Source: Rotaria sp. Silwood1 (Eukaryota; Rotifera; Eurotatoria; Philodinida; Philodinidae). Taken from it: 64,000 nt of DNA. This document shows, in pieces, positions 27,813 through 41,106 of the stretch. The stretch spans positions 186,001-250,000 of the forward strand of contig CAJNOP010000004.1 of the NCBI GenBank assembly GCA_905250075.1, read 5' to 3'. The translations under genes and the position numbers were made by a program. How positions within the stretch are numbered: the first letter of the stretch is position 1; every line of letters starts with the position of its first letter. Under the pieces are notes generated by a model, which was not told the DNA's origin, did not search any database, and saw nothing but the letters and a program-made list of their open reading frames with translations.

Positions 27813-30800
27813 ATGACATTTGTTTCACCCATAAATACAATTACACTCGATTGTTCAGGCAATGTATTACCAAATGCTATCTTACTTGCTGATGTTGATG
27901 CAACTAAAGTAAGAGCATAATTTAGAAAAGTTCTTTATACGAATTATATTTTTACAATAGACTAATAAATTATTAGTTGGTACTCAAGAAGGTGAATTAC
28001 TTATATTTAAAGCTATGAGAAATCAAAATGATGCACAATTATGGCGTCGAGCACATGGACTTGGATTTGTAAGTTCTACTGATGAAATAACAACAACAAA
28101 AAAACAAAAAAAAAAAAAAGATTTTCTTCCTCAATCATTTTTAGATAACAGCTGTTACTGTTGGTTCTCTTATAACAAATGCTAATGAACTTCGACCAAT
28201 AATTTGTGTAGCAAATGCTGAAGGAACAATTCATTTATTTGCTGTACGGCAAAATGTATGTAATAATAATAATAATAATAATCAATAAATTATATTGTTA
28301 TTTTAAGGTACAAAGAAATCGTGTACGTAGTGCAGGTGGTGGTACTTTCAGTGGTAATACTCGAAATGATTCAAAATTACAATTACATGGATCACCAATA
28401 ATATTAAATGATGATGAACAACAACAACAACTTCAAGTAGTATATAGTCAACAACTTATTTGTAATCCAAAAGTATTACTTATTCAAGGTAGAAATAAAA
28501 GAAAAAGTTTTCTATTGATTTTTTGTTTTTGTTTCAATTGATAAAAATAAAATTTTAGATTTTAATGAAAATGAAAAACAATTAATAATTAGTTATTCAG
28601 ATAGAACAATTCGTATATTTATTTCAATGATTATAGAAGAATATGATGGTCGATTATCTGGTCGATTTACATTAAAACATGTTTTTCATGTTGCTGATCA
28701 AATTCATACATTAAATTCTAAACGAATATCAAATAAAGATTATGAACTTATTGTTTCACAACCAGGTGGAAATCTTCTTCGATTCAATCCTAATGAAGAA
28801 AATAGTAATGAAAACAAAAATAAAAACACAACAATTCGATACATTTATTCTTTTTTCTTTTATATTAAAATATTTATTTTTTAGGTCGAATCACAGCAAC
28901 AGATATATGTGGTCATACATCAACAGGATGGACAGAAGCAATAGCAGTTGATAAATTTTTTGATGAAACTATTTATGCAACTATATGTCAAGGTATGAAA
29001 GTTACATTCGAAACACTTTTTCTTTTAGACTTCACAAAATGTACACGAACCTCTCTTCAGATTCTATATCGCATCATTTCTTTTTTCAAAGAGAAAAAAA
29101 TATTTGCCAAGATCTTCTTCTTAAAATTATAGGAATCTTATAAGGTTGATCAGAGAAAAAATAGGTCTCTCTGAATTTTAATCTTTCTGAAACATCCATT
29201 AGAATATTTTAATTTTCCTTTATATTTTTTTTGTTATTGATTTTTGTAAAGTCCTGACTGAGAAAAAACTAATGCTAAAAGTAAATTACTTGATAGCAAT
29301 AGATAGAAAACGTTGTACTTAATACCTTTACGATTTTTTCAAAGTTCTCGAGACTGATGTTGACGAGAAAAAGGTTGCAATTGATAACTGTTGATATTTT
29401 TGAGTGTATTTTAGAAACACATGTTTTTACAAAGCAAATTTGCTCTATGAAAGATTTGTTATTATCTCGTTTGATGTAGAATTTCAATCTAAGAAAAATT
29501 GTATAACGGTTACATAGATCTACCATTAAAAAAAAGATCTTTTTTAATGCATTTTTGCTTTGTTTCTAGTTGAAAACTATAGCTTCTAAATATTTTTTCT
29601 AAAAATCCAACACATGCATCAAGCGATGTAGAATTTTAAGGTAATCTTTTTTTGTAACTGTTGCAGTAAAACAACTAAATGAATGTTTTTCTTCTATATA
29701 TTGCATCGCTAAAGAATAATTTTCTTGATAAATAAAATTGAGTTTTGTAGTGTTTGAAATACATAAGAGGAAATTGTTTTTATAATTAAGAAATGAAAAA
29801 AAAGAAATATACTAACGAGGGAACATTTTCAACTGTCAAACTCCTTTTGAGTTCGGACTTTATACATAAGATAGATCCTAGTGAGATATGAAAAAGTTCA
29901 AAAGATTAAATCCCCTTAGACCTTCTGTCCAGAGTTATAGGCATTTTACTAAAATTTTAGCCTAGGGCATGCTATATACCAACAAATTGAATGACGGTAT
30001 TTTGGTCTGAGATTTTGTCCACAGACATGTCTATTGATCATTAGAATACCCTAAAAATTTCAGCTCAAAAGAACATTTCCTTCTCGAGATATTAAAGTCC
30101 CAAAGAAAAAAAAAGAAAACTCGAGCATTTGTTATCCTATATGAGTTATTTTTGGGACTTTAATATCTCGGGAAGAAAATGTTGTTTTGAGCTGAAATTT
30201 TCAAGGTATTCTAGTCATCAATAGATCTGCCTGTGGGCAAAATCTCAGACCGAAATGCCGTCATTCAATTTGTTCATATATAGCATGCCCCTAGGCTAAA
30301 ATTTTAGTAAAATGCTTATAATTCTGGACAGAAGGCCTAAGGGGATTTAATCTCTTGAAGGTTTTCATATCTCACTAGGGTCTATCTTATGCATAAAGTC
30401 TGAACTCAAAAGGAATTTGACAGTTGAAAACGTTCCTTCGCGAGATGTAGTGCATTTTCTCCTAAGACCCTCGTTATTTATAAGACTAAGTTACACAAGC
30501 CCCATCTTTAATAACAGGTCGTCCATTTAACTGATTCAACTCTATTTGATGCTATTTTTGTTTCAAGTCAATTTAATTACATCAGCTTATTACTATAAAT
30601 ATATTGGCAAGTATGTATGAATATTCTTTTTTGATTTCTTACATTCGCTGCAATTATCCATTTAGTTATCAGATCTCTTTTATTTTTTGTCCTACTTATG
30701 ATACAGGGAAGAGTATATTCTAAATAATAATCAGTAACAATTTTAGGCATGAATCAATATGAACTCAGTAATCGAGCAAGAAAATTTTCCATACATACAA

Positions 30801-31692
30801 GTATTTTTATAGAAATAAGCTGATATAATTAAATTGACTTAGAAAAAAAAAACCATAAAATCCTTTTGAATTAGCTAAATGAGTACAAATCAACTGAGTG
30901 AACTGCTAATGAAAGTAATGCATACCTCGATTATCTAAGAAATTTGATGCATGATAATATGAAATAATTTGAAAAAATAAATCAAATAGTATTTAAAATT
31001 TTATAAATAAAAATTTTAGAATTATTTTATAATTTAAAATTAATATACTTTTTATTTTAAAGATCATATTGATATATTTTCTGGTCAACTGAATAAAATA
31101 ATTAATACAATTTCATTAAATGTACCAACTGGTCATCTATGCGGTCTTCGAAAAGGACCTGTTACAGTAAAAAATAGATTCTTGTTTTTTTTTGTCTTTG
31201 ATTTATTTAAATTCTTTTTTTTTTACGTAAATTTTAATAGAAAGATAATTATAATCAATTAGTAGCAATATCATCTGTTGATGGTGATACATTTCTTGTT
31301 GATCGTCATTCAACTATAATTTGTATTCGACCACCATTATCAGCAACTACAATTGTTGGTAGTGACAATGATTCAATAGGAAATAGTAATATTTTTGATC
31401 ATATAGAAGCATTTACATCAGGTTTATTTGGTGATAATAATATGTATTGTTTTATTTATGTTTTAACACATAATGATAAAATATTAATTGTACATTCAAT
31501 TGAAATAAGTGATACAAGAACAGCAAATCTTTTAACAACAATAACAAAAACAACATTAGATGAAAAATTAAAAGAAGGTAAAAAAATTGATGTTTTTTCT
31601 TTTTTCTTTTTTCTATTTTGATTTTCTTATTGAATTATTTAGTTGGAACAATGTCAGAACAATTAAAAGATATTTTACATCCTCATTATTAA
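27813..31692 (+). CDS. ITFG2: KICSTOR subunit ITFG2
   Basis: Nine exons: 27813-27908, 27961-28068, 28145-28255, 28308-28488, 28559-28804, 28885-28992, 31063-31166, 31241-31577 and 31643-31692. The total is 446 residues, against 447 in human ITFG2. Matches include TLDCSGNVLPNAILLADVD at the start, KLLVGTQEGELLIFK, VANAEGTIHLFAV, QLIISYSDRTIRIF and ELIVSQPGGNLL, all blades of a beta-propeller with FG-GAP-like repeats. ITFG2 with KPTN, SZT2 and C12orf66 forms KICSTOR, which tethers GATOR1 to lysosomes and restrains mTORC1 when amino acids are low. An acceptor-like AG ends four bases before the ATG. Intron 6 is about 2.07 kb and carries a foldback element and another inverted repeat. The intron after exon 3 begins within a TAA microsatellite. 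The exon 5 donor (GTAATG) was chosen because it restores frame. Confidence 0.88.
29812..30444. mobile_element. Foldback element, copy 2 (ITFG2 intron 6)
   Basis: A palindrome of about 633 bases with the same arms as copy 1 at 22744-23373. It opens CTAACGAGGGAACATTTTC and its mirrored end is GTTCCTTCGCGAG. Arms meet around a spacer near 30095-30150. Small differences between arms and between copies show some age. No protein is encoded. Confidence 0.9.
30563..30842. repeat. Imperfect inverted repeat in ITFG2 intron 6
   Basis: AAGTCAATTTAATTACATCA at about 30565 pairs with the complementary block ending near 30840, and inner blocks around 30607-30630 and 30770-30800 also pair (a shared AAGTATGTATG-type word). 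It is a hairpin-forming remnant, separate from the foldback element just before it. Confidence 0.6.
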
Positions 31693-32986
31693 ATTTTCAT
31701 TATATTGATTTAATAAAAGACACAAAAAAAAAATATATAAAAATAAATTTTAAATAAATATTTTGATAATTAGAATGAATTGAAGAAAAAAAAAAACAAA
31801 GATTTTAATTTATAAATTCATTTATTTGAAAATACTATCAAACGGAAACGAACATTATTATTATATTGAATTCTAAAGAAATAAACATTTTTCTTTTTTT
31901 TTTTTCTTTTATTCTAATTGACTCTATTATTATTTATAAGTAACAACAGATACTCTCTTATTTTTACATTAATTATATCTGTCACATATATCTTCTGATC
32001 AAATTATTATTATCACATAAATTATGTTGTTTTCTTTTGCTTTAGAAAATATTCCGAGGATATTTTTATAACAGAGTATTCTGATACCTTTTCTTTTTTT
32101 TTTTGCGTTATATAAAAAGTATTTTTAACCTCTGAATTATTCTTTTGAAAGGATCAGAAAATCATCATGAAGATATGACATAAAAATTAGCAATTATATA
32201 AATAAATACTTCAGTTTTACATAAGTAACGATGTAAAATATAATTAAACTATAGAAAGAAATTTTAAGTATATATTCTGTATAAGTTAGCAACTCAATGA
32301 TTCTATTTAAATGTATTTTTTTCTTCAGGTTAATTATTGTAAAACAAATATAATTTCATAGAGAAAGAAAAAAATCAGTTTTCTTTTTAAATTTTATTTT
32401 ATATTCAAATTTGTTTATAAAATTTTGGTCTTATTAGATAGATAAGAAAATGAATATAAAAATTTAAAATAAAAGAATTATCTATTAATTGAATTCATCT
32501 AAGAAAGATAAAGTTTTCTAAAAACTTTTTATTTTAAAATTCTGATTTTTAGCGTCCTCTTTTCTTTATTGCATATTATTAATTGGAAAAAACTTTCCAT
32601 CAATCCGTAAAGTGTCATCGTTTACTCCTCCCTTCTTTCTTTTCTTTTTTTTTCTACTCTTTCCCGTATTTGTTCTTTTCGCTTTGTCTATATATATATA
32701 TATATATATATATACACTCTTTCTCAACTTCTTCTCGTTCTATCTATCGAGTATTTTGGTTTTTTTTTCACTCTATAAGATCTTTCTTTCTTATTGTCGG
32801 CTGACAAATATGTCGAATCTATCGTATCTTTCTCTCAATCTTCTCTTCGTTGTTGTCGTCACCAAGTTGATGACTCATTTTCATCTCAATTGACACGTAA
32901 TGCTACTTCGCAGTATTCTTTGAAACTTGATTCACAGAGTACTTCCGGTGTTCAACACATAGTCATTCATCATTATCAATATTATC
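31693..32986. other. Intergenic and probable M-Ras promoter/leader
   Basis: No exon before the M-Ras start codon. The last 400 bases are unusually pyrimidine-rich, with a TA repeat at about 32690-32715, and resemble a transcribed 5' leader. A short upstream reading frame (ATG at about 32809, 28 codons) lies in it and could reduce translation if the leader is transcribed. Confidence 0.4.
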
Positions 32987-33853
32987 ATGCAAAGTGCTCC
33001 GCCTGATAATGCTGTTACCTATAAATTGGTTGTTGTTGGAGATGGTAAATTATTAAAATAAAAAAAATATATATTTGATTTTTATTTTCTAATAATTTAT
33101 TTTATTAAAGGTGGTGTTGGAAAATCTGCTTTGACAATTCAAGTAAATTTAATGAAGAAATCTTTATTTAAAAATAAAAAAATGTATTTTAGTTCTTTCA
33201 AAAAATGTTTGTTGAAGATTATGATCCAACAATTGAAGATAGTTATATTCAACATGTCGAAGTTGATCGACAAGTTTGTGTATTGGATGGTAAACAAATA
33301 AATTAAACTATTTTCAATTTCATTTATTAAATTTTTTCTTTTGTAATTATTATTAGTTCTTGATACAGCTGGTCAAGAAGAATTTTCTGCTTTAAGAGAA
33401 CAATATATGCGTAAAGGTGATGGTTTTCTTATTGTTTATTCTGTGATTGATCCTAATTCATGTAAAAATATTCGATTATTTTATAATCAAATACTTCGTG
33501 TTAAAGACAGGTCTTTATTATTAAAACATATAAAGATATTTTTTTTAAAAATTATAATCTAATTATATTTTTATTTATTCATATATATATATAGAAAATC
33601 TTATCCAATGATACTTGTAGCAAATAAAATTGATTTAGTTCATTTAAGAAAAATATCTGAAGAAGAAGGTCGTGAATTAGCCGATGAATTAAAAATTCCA
33701 TATATTGAAACAAGTGCAAAAACTCCACCAAAAAATGTTGATGCTGCTTTTCATGAACTTGTTCGTGCGATAAGACAACAAATTCAATATCAAAATCCAA
33801 TTAAAAAAAGACAAAAAAAACGTCGATATACAAATCATTGTTCTCTTATGTAA
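32987..33853 (+). CDS. MRAS: M-Ras small GTPase
   Basis: Five exons, 32987-33044, 33111-33142, 33193-33289, 33357-33510 and 33595-33853, give 199 residues. The G1 loop is G18-D-G-G-V-G-K24-S25, with the GDGG form typical of M-Ras rather than the GAGG of H/K/N-Ras. The effector loop is [11 protein letters not shown]3 is [17 protein letters not shown], and the NKID and ETSAK motifs are present. LILRVKDR-type residues (here [19 protein letters not shown]) strongly match M-Ras. The tail is polybasic (KKRQKKRR) and ends CSLM, a CAAX box predicted to be farnesylated for plasma-membrane attachment. M-Ras activates SHOC2-PP1 and RAF in MAPK signalling, so it could act in the same pathway as the upstream FGFR-like kinase, though linkage alone does not show this. 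Confidence 0.93.
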
Positions 33854-34256
33854 CAAACAAAAAAATGTTATCAAAAATAAAAACAACATAATAATATTTT
33901 TCGTTTTTGATCTGTTTGTTCTTTTTTTTTTTTACAATCAATTGAATCTGTTAAGAAATAAAAATTTGTTTCTATCTCTTTCTCATATGTCTGTTGTTTA
34001 TGTGTTCATTTTTTTCCTTAATGTGTTTTATGTATTAAATTTTAGTTCAAATGTTTTTTTTTTGTCAAAAATCTACATGTGTTTATTTAAGGAAACAAAA
34101 TTTGACAAAAAAAAAATTTTTTTTCTTTGAGAAACTAATAAAATAAATTTGTGCAACGATGACCAAAAAGCCAAAGATAATAGAAAAAAAAAAGAAACAA
34201 ATATATTCTTATCTTTTCTTGTTTTTATTCTTATATTGATGATAAAAAAACAAACC

Positions 34257-37200
34257 ATGTATCAACTAATATGTGTTATATTGATTATCACTGCAACTAT
34301 TTGTGTAAGTGACAGTTGATTGAACATAGAGAATTAATTTTTGTTTATATTTAGACTCAATGTCAATTACAACATTCATTTGGAATTGATTTTGATAGAA
34401 ATACATTTATAAAAGATGGAAAACCATTTCGATATATTAGTGGTTCAATACATATGTATAGAATGCCAAGAGAATATTGGACAGATCGTCTTGAACGAAT
34501 GTGGGCTGCTGGATTAAATGCTATTCAAACGTATGTTGAATATAAGTTTTTAATTAAAAAATTTTTTTCCTGTTTACAAAATAATTTCGTTTTTTTTTTT
34601 TTTACTTGATAAATGATTTGTTGTTTATTATATAGATATGTTTTTTGGGATCAACATGAATCTATTGAAGGTGTTTATAATTTTGAAGATAATAATGATC
34701 TTGTAGCATTTATACAATTAGCACAAAAGATTGGTTTTCTTGTTATTTTACGTGTTGGACCGTAGGTTAATTTTTATTAAATAATTTTTAATTGTTGATA
34801 ATTAAAATTTTCATTCTTTTTTTCTATAGATATGGATGTGGTGAACATGAATTTGGTGGATTTCCTTGGTGGCTTTTACGTAATCTTGATAATATACAAT
34901 TTCGACAAATAAATTCTAGTTAAATTTCTTCATTATAGAATTGCATCAAAGACATAAATCGTTTTTTTTTGTTTTTTAATTTTTATAGTCTATCTTAAAG
35001 CAGTTACTCGTTGGATGAGTGTTCTTCTACCGAAAATTCGACCTTTATTATACAATAATGGTGGACCAATTATTTCTGTTCAGGTTTTATTTATATTACT
35101 AATATAATTTGTTTTATTAGTATTTTATTTTAGGTAGAAAATGAATATGGTAGTTATCCAGCGTAAGTTATTATTTTCTTTATTTATAAATTATATTTTC
35201 ATATTTTTATTAGATGTGATCATGATTATATGAATTATTTACGTGATATTTTTCGTCAATATTTAGGTGAAAATCTTGTTCTATTTACTGTTGGTATGTA
35301 TAGTTACAAGATTCGTTTTAAATCTTATATTAGAAGTATGTTTCTTTTAGATGGTAATGGTTTAGACTATTTAAGATGTGGTACAATCAAAGGAGTATAT
35401 ACAACTATTGACTTTGGTCCTGGTGCTAATGTTAATGAATCATTTAGTTATCAACGTCAATATACTCCATATGGTCCATTGATAAATACAGAATTTTATC
35501 CTGGTTGGCTTGATCTATGGGGATATCCACATTCAAGGGTTTCAACAGATAGTATTATTCAAACACTTGATCAAATGTTATCTATTGGAGTTAATGTAAA
35601 TTTTTATATGTTTTATGGTGGAACAAATTTTGGTTTTACTTCAGGTTAATTTAATTAAATGAAAGAAAAAAAAAACAAACTAGAATTGAACTATTCAATT
35701 TCTTTAATTAATTAGGTGCTGATCCTGATTATAATCCACAACCAACATCATATGATTATGATGCACCAATATCAGAACCAGGTTTATTTTATTTATTTAT
35801 TTATTTATATTAAAAATTATTAATATATTTTTTTTTTGTGTTTTTTTTCTAAGGTGATATTACTTTAAAATATATGGCTATTCGAACTGTTATTGGTAAT
35901 TATTTACCATTACCATCAACACCTGTACCAGGAAATAATACGAAAAAAGCATATGGAAATGTTCGATTATCATTTGTAAGTATTATTAAATAATTAAAAA
36001 AAAAAAAAACAAGAAATTAATTTTATCTTCTAGAAACAATCATTGTTGAGTTATATTAAAACTCATTCACCATATTGCACAACATCAATATATCCAAAAC
36101 GATTTGAAGAACTTGGACAAGTATATATAAATCTATACAGTGGTTTGCAAAAAAACTTGGAACAATTAATCAACACAAAGATTTAATATTTCCTAGCTTT
36201 TTTGGAGGGCATCTTTTGCTGTTATTGTAGATTTATATTTAGTAGATTATCTACTTAACATATTCATTTACTTTATCGATTTGTGTTTTTTCGGTATTAG
36301 AGCAGCGTTCAATATGGTAAAGCCAAACAATACGAAAAAATAGCATATTTCTCTATTATTTTATTGAAGCAAGGGAATTCGTTCAGTCAGAAAAAACCAT
36401 CAGGCTACAAACACACCTTTACCTACAATTACCTATCAGTTGGGACAGCTCAGATACCAAAGTTCTTTAAAGTATTGAACGGATAAATTATAGACAACCG
36501 TAAGATTGATACTGCATACAGTCGAGTACGAGATCAGTTCACTACGTGAAATTACAAAGTCGCGATCGATGAATCGGCTGAAAAGTCACAAAACTAATGT
36601 CTCTTAATTGTTTCATAATATGTCAATCATTTTCGGTTCCATTCGAATTCATGCTGATTGACGACCAGTCTAAAATATGAGAAATACTCGTCGTCGCTAC
36701 TATTTCTCATAATTTAGACTGCTCACTCAACAACCCGGATATTGATCCCATTGAAAATGTTAGGAATGTGTGAAACATAGAGTCGGAAAAAGAAAATTAA
36801 AAAATACAAGTAAACTGAACACTTTTTACAAACTAAAAATGAACTCATATGAAAAAATAAGTTGTAATTAGTTTAGCAAATCGCATAAAAAAAAAGATGC
36901 AATTAAGTTTTTGAAGTAAAAGAAGAGAGAACACAATACTGAGCGGGATATTGTTAAACTATGAACTATTGTGTATGAAATAACGAAACATTTTTTTCAA
37001 GACGGCGCTAATATAAGCCAAATGTTTGTTCCAAGTTTTTTTGAAAACCACTGTATATATATATGTTTTATAATGTAAGAAGCAAAAATTTTCAGTATAT
37101 AAATAGAATCAAGCATTTGTTGTCTATTCAACAATATTGAATAATCCAGAAGTTCATGGAAAAGTACTTGATTTAAGTGGAATACGTGATCGTGCTTATG

Positions 37201-38044
37201 TATTACTCGGTGAAGTAAATTAGTTTATTTCTTACTTTGTTTTTTTTTTCGTCTTCATTTTATTTCTTTCTATTAAATTAAATTTGTTTAAATTAATATA
37301 GAAATCAATTGGTATTGCTTATCGAGCTAATAGTTCATCATTAAAATTAACTATTCAAGCACCTGGAAATCGTGAAAAACATTTAAATATTATTGTAGAA
37401 AATATGGGTCGATTAAATTTTGGTGGTTTTCTTTTCGATACTAAAGTATATATTTGTAAATTTTTTGTTTATTCTTTAAATACTAATTTTTTTTATATTA
37501 TTTTAATAGGGTTTTATTAATAATATTACATTAAATGGACAAATACTTGTTAATTGGACAATGTGTATATCTGGTTCATTATTTGATCAAGCTCCTATTA
37601 ATTTTACTCTTAATAAATTTGAAGAGTATGTTAATTATTAGTTTAGTCTTTTTTTTTCTTCTATTTTTTTATTCAATTAGTTTTGATCCAAATGCACCAA
37701 ATATTTATACTGGAAATTTTTCAATTACAGACAAAATTCCATCAGATACATTTCTATTACCAATAACTGTTTCTAATGGTTATTGGGAAAAAGGTGTAGC
37801 TTATGTAAATAAATATAATTTAGGTCGATATTGGCCAATATTAGGACCACAAGTAACATTATATATCCCAGGTCCATGGTTAAATCCATCTGGAATGAAT
37901 TCACTTACAATGATTGAACTTCAATCATCACCATGTGGTACTGAACAAATGTGTTCAATTGAGCTTGTTGATTATCCTATTCTTGATAAGCCAACATTAT
38001 TGTCCGCACCATTATTATATAAACGACAAGCTCGATATAATTGA
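34257..38044 (+). CDS. Lysosomal-type acid beta-galactosidase, GH35
   Basis: Fifteen exons: 34257-34304, 34355-34530, 34636-34761, 34830-34918, 34989-35083, 35134-35162, 35214-35293, 35351-35644, 35716-35781, 35854-35975, 36034-36120, 37107-37214, 37302-37445, 37510-37625 and 37681-38044. Phases all agree; 647 residues, close to human GLB1 (677). An N-terminal signal peptide precedes the TIM barrel. VENEYGSY carries the acid/base Glu (E182) and [10 protein letters not shown] the nucleophile (E262), both offset by six from human E188 and E268. The beta-sandwich region ends with FNLGRYWP-like [13 protein letters not shown]. It removes terminal beta-galactose from glycans and glycolipids. The usual CAEWE.GG block reads CGEHEFGG here, keeping both Glu. 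Intron 7 (57 bases) has no in-frame stop. Intron 11 holds a Tc1-like remnant. Confidence 0.93.
36138..37053. mobile_element. Degraded Tc1-like transposon in beta-galactosidase intron 11
   Basis: TA at 36136-36137 and 37054-37055 flanks inverted repeats CAGTGGTTTGCAAAAAAACT and its near-complement ending AACCACTG. Inside, 36729-36761 reads [11 protein letters not shown], the decayed form of the SPDLNPIENLW motif near the end of Tc1 transposases. The rest of the transposase is broken by stops and deletions (916 bases in all). A smaller hairpin (AGTCTAAAATATGAGAAATA and its complement) lies at about 36669-36722. Confidence 0.85.
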
Positions 38045-39395
38045 AAAAACATGATTGTACTCTGGTTTTTTTTTATATTTATTTCAGAGTGGATTTGATT
38101 CATTTTTTCTTTTTGATGATTTTTTTTTTCTATGTGAAAGTTAATTATACGTTTTAGATAATCGATAGTTCGAGATTTATTAATCATTTCGTGATCGGCA
38201 ATATATATATAGGTCATGAGTTTTATCATCATGTGAAACTAATGTAATCATATATAATGCATATTTTTTTTTATTATATACCATTTGCGTAAAAGCAAAC
38301 GTCAAATAGCAGGAGCTTTCTACATTATCATTTTGTTATAATTCATGTTAGACTCCTAGGTTAAGAAATGAAAATGTACGTGATGTAAAGCCATTCGATA
38401 TTATATATCTTGTCGATAATCAAAGAGATAATACATTTCTTTTTTTTTTTTGGATGATAAAAGGTCAATAAAAATGCATTTAAAGAATGATTATTTATCA
38501 AAACTTAGTCCTATTTTTAGATTATGAATTAGAAGAATTAATTATTGATTTGAATTTCTTATCATTTATAATATAGACAATCTAAGCTTATTGAAAAAAA
38601 TTGAAATTCTCCAAAAATAGATACGAAGACATTTTGAAGATTATATCATCGAAAGTTTATCAAACTTGATATTCATTTATATTAAAAAAAGAAAGTATTT
38701 TTTTTTTCTTTATTTCAATCTATACTAAATATATAAAATAAAAATCTATATAATATATGTATTATTTAAATCAAAGCATGTTGCGTATCTTTCATATGTA
38801 TAATAATATAATACAAAATAGAAATTCTTTATAGACAATAATAATATGTATGATATTTATTCTTGTTTTAATATCAACAAGTTGATGAATATTAATAACA
38901 AATGAAAAATTTCCAATAAAAACATATCTACATAACATTCTTAGTTTGATATTTAAATCTTCAATTCACTTAAAATATATTATAACCTTTTATTTATTAT
39001 ATTTATATTTGTTTCATCATGTTCAATATGTAAATTATTAACTTATTTGCAATTGATTGTTTCAAAACGATAAAAAACAAAACAAAAGAAATAAAAGTCA
39101 AGAATCATCTGTGCAAAACTATTCGTATAGATATGGTATATTTGCTATTCAATTATTGTATTTATCGTATCTTTCTCATTTTGTTTTATTTCATTTTTTT
39201 TATTACAATTTGTCGTTCTTCATTTTTATTTTCTGTATAGTGAAGAAAATCGAAAAAAAAGAAATCTAATATAAAAAAAAAAAGAAACATGTGTGTGTAG
39301 TTATAATGATAAGGTAAAACGAATTCAACAACATTATTTTAGAAGTACGTAATACAGTAATACAACTTTTCGTTTCAATCTAACTTTATTATATA
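38045..39395. other. Intergenic, no gene recognised
   Basis: AT-rich spacer between the beta-galactosidase and CIMIP1-like genes. The first part is presumably the 3' UTR; no exon or repeat pair stood out. Confidence 0.4.
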
Positions 39396-40330
39396 ATGTT
39401 AAAATCAAATACTCGTCATGGTAAATCTACAAAATTGATCATAAAAATTTTATTTTCATATCATTTAGTATCAACGAATATACCATCTGCTCGATCAATA
39501 ACTCAAAATACATTATCAAATAGTAATAATAGGCCAGTATTAACAACATCTTCAAGTGCGGCTCGTGTTGAATCTATAGATTATACTGCATTAGATACAT
39601 TCAGGTAACAAAAAAAAAAACTAACAATATGATGAGTGTGTGATATTAACAAGAAATTAATTCATAGGAGAGAAACTCTACGTAAAGAAGAAGAAGCACA
39701 TCGAATATGGAAAGCAAAATTTGATCCATGGTTAATTGATGAATATCGAGAAGTATGTTTTCTTTTTCTTGTTTGTTTTTATAAGTCGTTAAATAATTGA
39801 AACCTTTCTTTTTTAAGATGAATGCAAATAGAATAAAAAATTGCAATGTACCTTCTAATAAGCGTGTTATTGTACTTAAACGTCCTGAATGGCAACAATC
39901 TGCAGATACATTGCCCCCATTATATAAACGTTTACCTGGTCAACGACGTCGACGTGTGCTAGGCTCATTTCCTGAAACAGAAAATGATGTGAGTATATTG
40001 AGATATTCTTAGTAACTGTTTGTTTTGTTTTTGTGAAACCATAAATTTGATTGATGTGTTACTTTATTGGTTTTTAATTTATGCAAACAACGCAAATCTT
40101 TTTTTTTTTGCATGAAAACATATACATATTTTTTTCTTTTTCTTGATGTTGTTTGATTTATCATCATTTTCTTTTTATATATTTATTTTCGTTTTGTATT
40201 TAATTAGAAAATTGGTTGGCGTCTTTTGCCAGAACATGCTATTGATAAATATGGTTCAAAAACAGCAAATATTCCTCCATTACCAAAACAATATAAATTT
40301 TCTAGTTGGCCGGTCGAAAGTTATTATTAA
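39396..40330 (+). CDS. CIMIP1 (C20orf85/LLC1)-like ciliary protein
   Basis: Five exons, 39396-39420, 39469-39604, 39668-39752, 39818-39988 and 40208-40330, give 179 residues with consistent phases. The protein is basic and Pro-rich without a signal peptide, membrane segment or enzyme motif. RKEEEAHRIWKAKFDPWLIDEY resembles the DEIWK..L helix, and the late KIGWRLLPEHAIDKYG block resembles the IGWRS...LE.YG block of C20orf85/LLC1 family proteins, which line the inside of ciliary doublet microtubules. The match is from memory and partial. Intron 1 is only 48 bases, a multiple of three with no in-frame stop, so retention would add 16 residues. With the SAXO4-like gene this is a second probable ciliary gene in the window. 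Confidence 0.45.
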
Positions 40331-41106
40331 CTAAATTTGACAAAGTTTCTCTCGTTTTTTTTTGTATTTTTTGTTTGCATATTAGTAAAAAAAAGAAAAA
40401 CAAACCGACTATAATAATAACGTGATTGATTCACTGGTGGGAAGAAGAAATGCGTCAAGTGACCGTTGCCTATTGCATGTATAATGCTTTATCGTTATTT
40501 GAATAAAGCAAAGAAAAAAGAAAAAAGAAAGAAAGAGAACATTACCATAGAAAATGCTCTTCGTCATTTTCTTCTTTTGCTCGCTCACTCTTTCTCTGTT
40601 TTTTTTGACAACTACCAAGAAGTAACACTGCCGCCATTGCTGCTGCCGCTACTGCTCGTCGTCGATCATCGTCGCAAGAGAAAGAGTGCACAAGGCAGTG
40701 AAAAAAAAAACGCAGAACATGCATTTTTTATTGTGCAAAGCGTTAGTTGTGCGTTCGATCAAACTGCTTACTCTTGTCTTTCTAGATATTTGAGCCGAGT
40801 ATGATAATATTATATGTTTCTATATTGTTTTATTTATCGAATATCAAATTAATCGATGTTCGCGTGACGGCTCAATGATTCATTACATTAGTTATTCGTT
40901 TTTCATATTGGTTCGATATGTCCTTGAAATGTTTTGAAAAGAGAACGAATAAGCCGCTTTTGCCCATATCTTGTCTCATATAATAGCTAATCCATGCTTT
41001 TTCGATATCTTCTTTCAATAATATGATAACAGTAATAATAATTTTTTTTTTTTCTAGAATTATTCTTAATAAATAAATAAATAAAAACATTTATTTTACA
41101 TTAATT
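40331..41106. other. Probable promoter and leader of the calcium sensor locus
   Basis: No coding exon. Around 40560-40800 the DNA is less AT-rich than usual, with CTGCCG/CGTCGT repeats and pyrimidine tracts; this could be a promoter or untranslated exon. Confidence 0.35.

Noticed and set aside
32583-32986. Open frames upstream of M-Ras
   Set aside because: Pyrimidine-rich, TA-repeat DNA; more likely untranslated leader. Only a possible short upstream frame was kept as a note.
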